Assembly (NCBI GenBank): GCA_016931085.1
Contig: JAFGFO010000214.1
Location: 1 to 12,943, forward strand
Direction: 5' to 3'
Origin: Thermoflexales bacterium
GTDB taxonomy: Bacteria; Chloroflexota; Anaerolineae; Fen-1058
Length of the DNA stretch: 12,943 bases
Shown: positions 12,260 to 12,943 of the stretch, piece after piece
Layout of the letters: the number at the start of each line of letters is the position of its first letter
Position numbering within the stretch: position 1 is the first letter of the stretch
The notes under the pieces: model-generated
Seen by the model: the letters and a program-made list of their open reading frames with translations, nothing else
What the model was told of the DNA's origin: nothing
The model's database searches: none
Made by a program: the position numbers and the translations under genes

Positions 12260-12835
12260 ATGACGGCTGGTGTGACATCTCTCAATGGCACGCCATTTCT
12301 TAATAGCGCATTACACACGAAACTCTACATCCCGCCCCGGCGGGCCGGGCTGATAGAGCGCCCGCGCTTGCTGGAGCGGCTGGCCGACGGCCTGCGCCAG
12401 GCGCACAAGCTCATCCTCATCTCGGCGCCGGCCGGTTTTGGCAAGACGACGCTGTTGAGCGCATGGGCCTCCGAAATCCGAAATCCACGCGGAGCGTCCA
12501 AAATCCAAAATCGAATCGCCTGGTTTTCGCTCGACGAAGACGACAACGACACCACTCGTTTCTTCACTCACATGGTTGCCGCACTCGAGACAGCCCAATC
12601 AGGCGTTTGCGCCGAAACTAGCGCCTTGCTGCAATCGCTCCAGCCGCTGCCACCCAAGGCTGTCTTGGCCTCGCTCGTCAATGACCTGGCCACGTTGAGC
12701 TTTGACGTTGTTTTGGTGCTGGATGATTACCACGCCATAGAGCAGGGAGCCATACACACCGCCCTCACCTATTTGCTCGACCACCTGCCGCCGGCGCTGC
12801 ACCTGGTCATCGCCAGCCGCACCGATCCGCATTAA
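12260..12835 (+). CDS. MalT/LuxR-type STAND ATPase, truncated after the NTPase core
   Basis: 191 aa. The N-terminal part matches the start of large MalT-like regulators: LHTKLYIPPRRAGLIERPRL (19-38), Walker A APAGFGKTT (56-64) and Walker B VVLVLDDYH (150-158), then LVIASRTDP (182-190). Full-length members run about 800-1000 aa, with TPR-like repeats and a C-terminal LuxR helix-turn-helix; here a TAA follows SRTDPH directly. The remaining 108 bases show no continuation in any frame, so this is a truncated gene or pseudogene unless the rest lies beyond a longer insertion. Residues about 71-85 (within SEIRNPRGASKIQNR) are encoded by heptamer repeats and look inserted. The start could be ATG 12260 or the adjacent GTG 12257; in other promoters here the start codon is 5-6 nt from the -10, which would favour GTG. 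No DNA-binding domain remains. Confidence 0.8.
   Translation: MTAGVTSLNGTPFLNSALHTKLYIPPRRAGLIERPRLLERLADGLRQAHKLILISAPAGFGKTTLLSAWASEIRNPRGASKIQNRIAWFSLDEDDNDTTRFFTHMVAALETAQSGVCAETSALLQSLQPLPPKAVLASLVNDLATLSFDVVLVLDDYHAIEQGAIHTALTYLLDHLPPALHLVIASRTDPH
12471..12514 (+). repeat. Heptamer repeats read in frame within the MalT-like gene
   Basis: Two units CCGAAAT, CCGAAAT (12471-12484) and two units CCAAAAT, CCAAAAT (12499-12512) flank an 11-bp GC-rich core. They encode extra residues between the Walker A helix and the conserved AWFSLDE strand. In family members I know, these two elements are closer together. AT-rich composition contrasts with the surrounding gene. Confidence 0.65.
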
Positions 12836-12943
12836 GAAATGGAAAGTATGGTAAAATCGCAATGGAGCAAAACTTGCTTTGCTAGATCACCAGACCGGAT
12901 TTTTATCCGCTAATTCACGCTAATTTTCACGAATTTTACAACC
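12836..12943. other. Repeat-bearing non-coding tail of the window
   Basis: There is no gene here. From about 12907 the sequence has CGCTAATTCA / CGCTAATTTTCA / CGAATTTTA-like units, related to the CACGAATT motifs of the 5836-5951 element. It begins right after the premature stop of the MalT-like gene, so it may be the edge of an inserted repeat element that truncated that gene; the window ends before this can be tested. Confidence 0.4.

Noticed and set aside
12846..12885. TAAAAT box followed by ATG near the right end, resembling the leaderless promoters
   Set aside because: No TTG-type -35 at 17 bp, and the ATG opens a frame of only seven codons.

Overview
The window is GC-rich and gene-dense. 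It looks like a chromosomal segment of a Chloroflexota bacterium, probably Anaerolineae-like. This is an inference from protein style: a DUF5679 zinc ribbon fused to topoisomerase I, a MalT-type ATPase of the kind that is expanded in this phylum, small orphan membrane proteins, and short-unit repeats both between and inside genes. No rRNA, tRNA, CRISPR array, integrase or transposase is visible.

Layout, left to right. The 3' end of a PP2C/SpoIIE-type phosphatase (+) converges on uvrC (-) across a likely bidirectional terminator. Upstream of uvrC are several inverted repeats, including a perfect 26-bp palindrome, then a 74-aa membrane protein with its own promoter and a long leader. Next is a leftward four-gene cluster: an M24 aminopeptidase, an orphan two-TM protein, a DUF4177-like protein and an MBL-fold hydrolase. 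A second leftward cluster follows: glycerate 2-kinase, dprA, manC-type GDP-mannose pyrophosphorylase and topA, with 4-bp overlap, 3-nt and 25-nt junctions. At the right end a divergent control region separates the glycerate kinase from a MalT/LuxR-type ATPase gene that stops after its NTPase core.

Most genes are housekeeping: nucleotide excision repair (UvrC), ssDNA handling in transformation and recombination (DprA), supercoiling (TopA), nucleotide-sugar supply (ManC), glycerate metabolism and peptide turnover. The less ordinary signals are: (1) a glycerate kinase whose MOFRL-domain motifs run in circularly permuted order; (2) five promoter-like sequences of form TTGNNN-17 bp-TANNNT, four of which place the start codon 5-6 nt after the -10, implying leaderless mRNAs; (3) heptamer repeat arrays, two of them read in frame inside topA and the MalT-like gene; (4) a palindromic element read in frame inside topA; and (5) two MITE-like inverted-repeat elements in intergenic DNA. 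I see no obvious new defence or mobile system. The permuted kinase and the in-frame repeats are the best leads.
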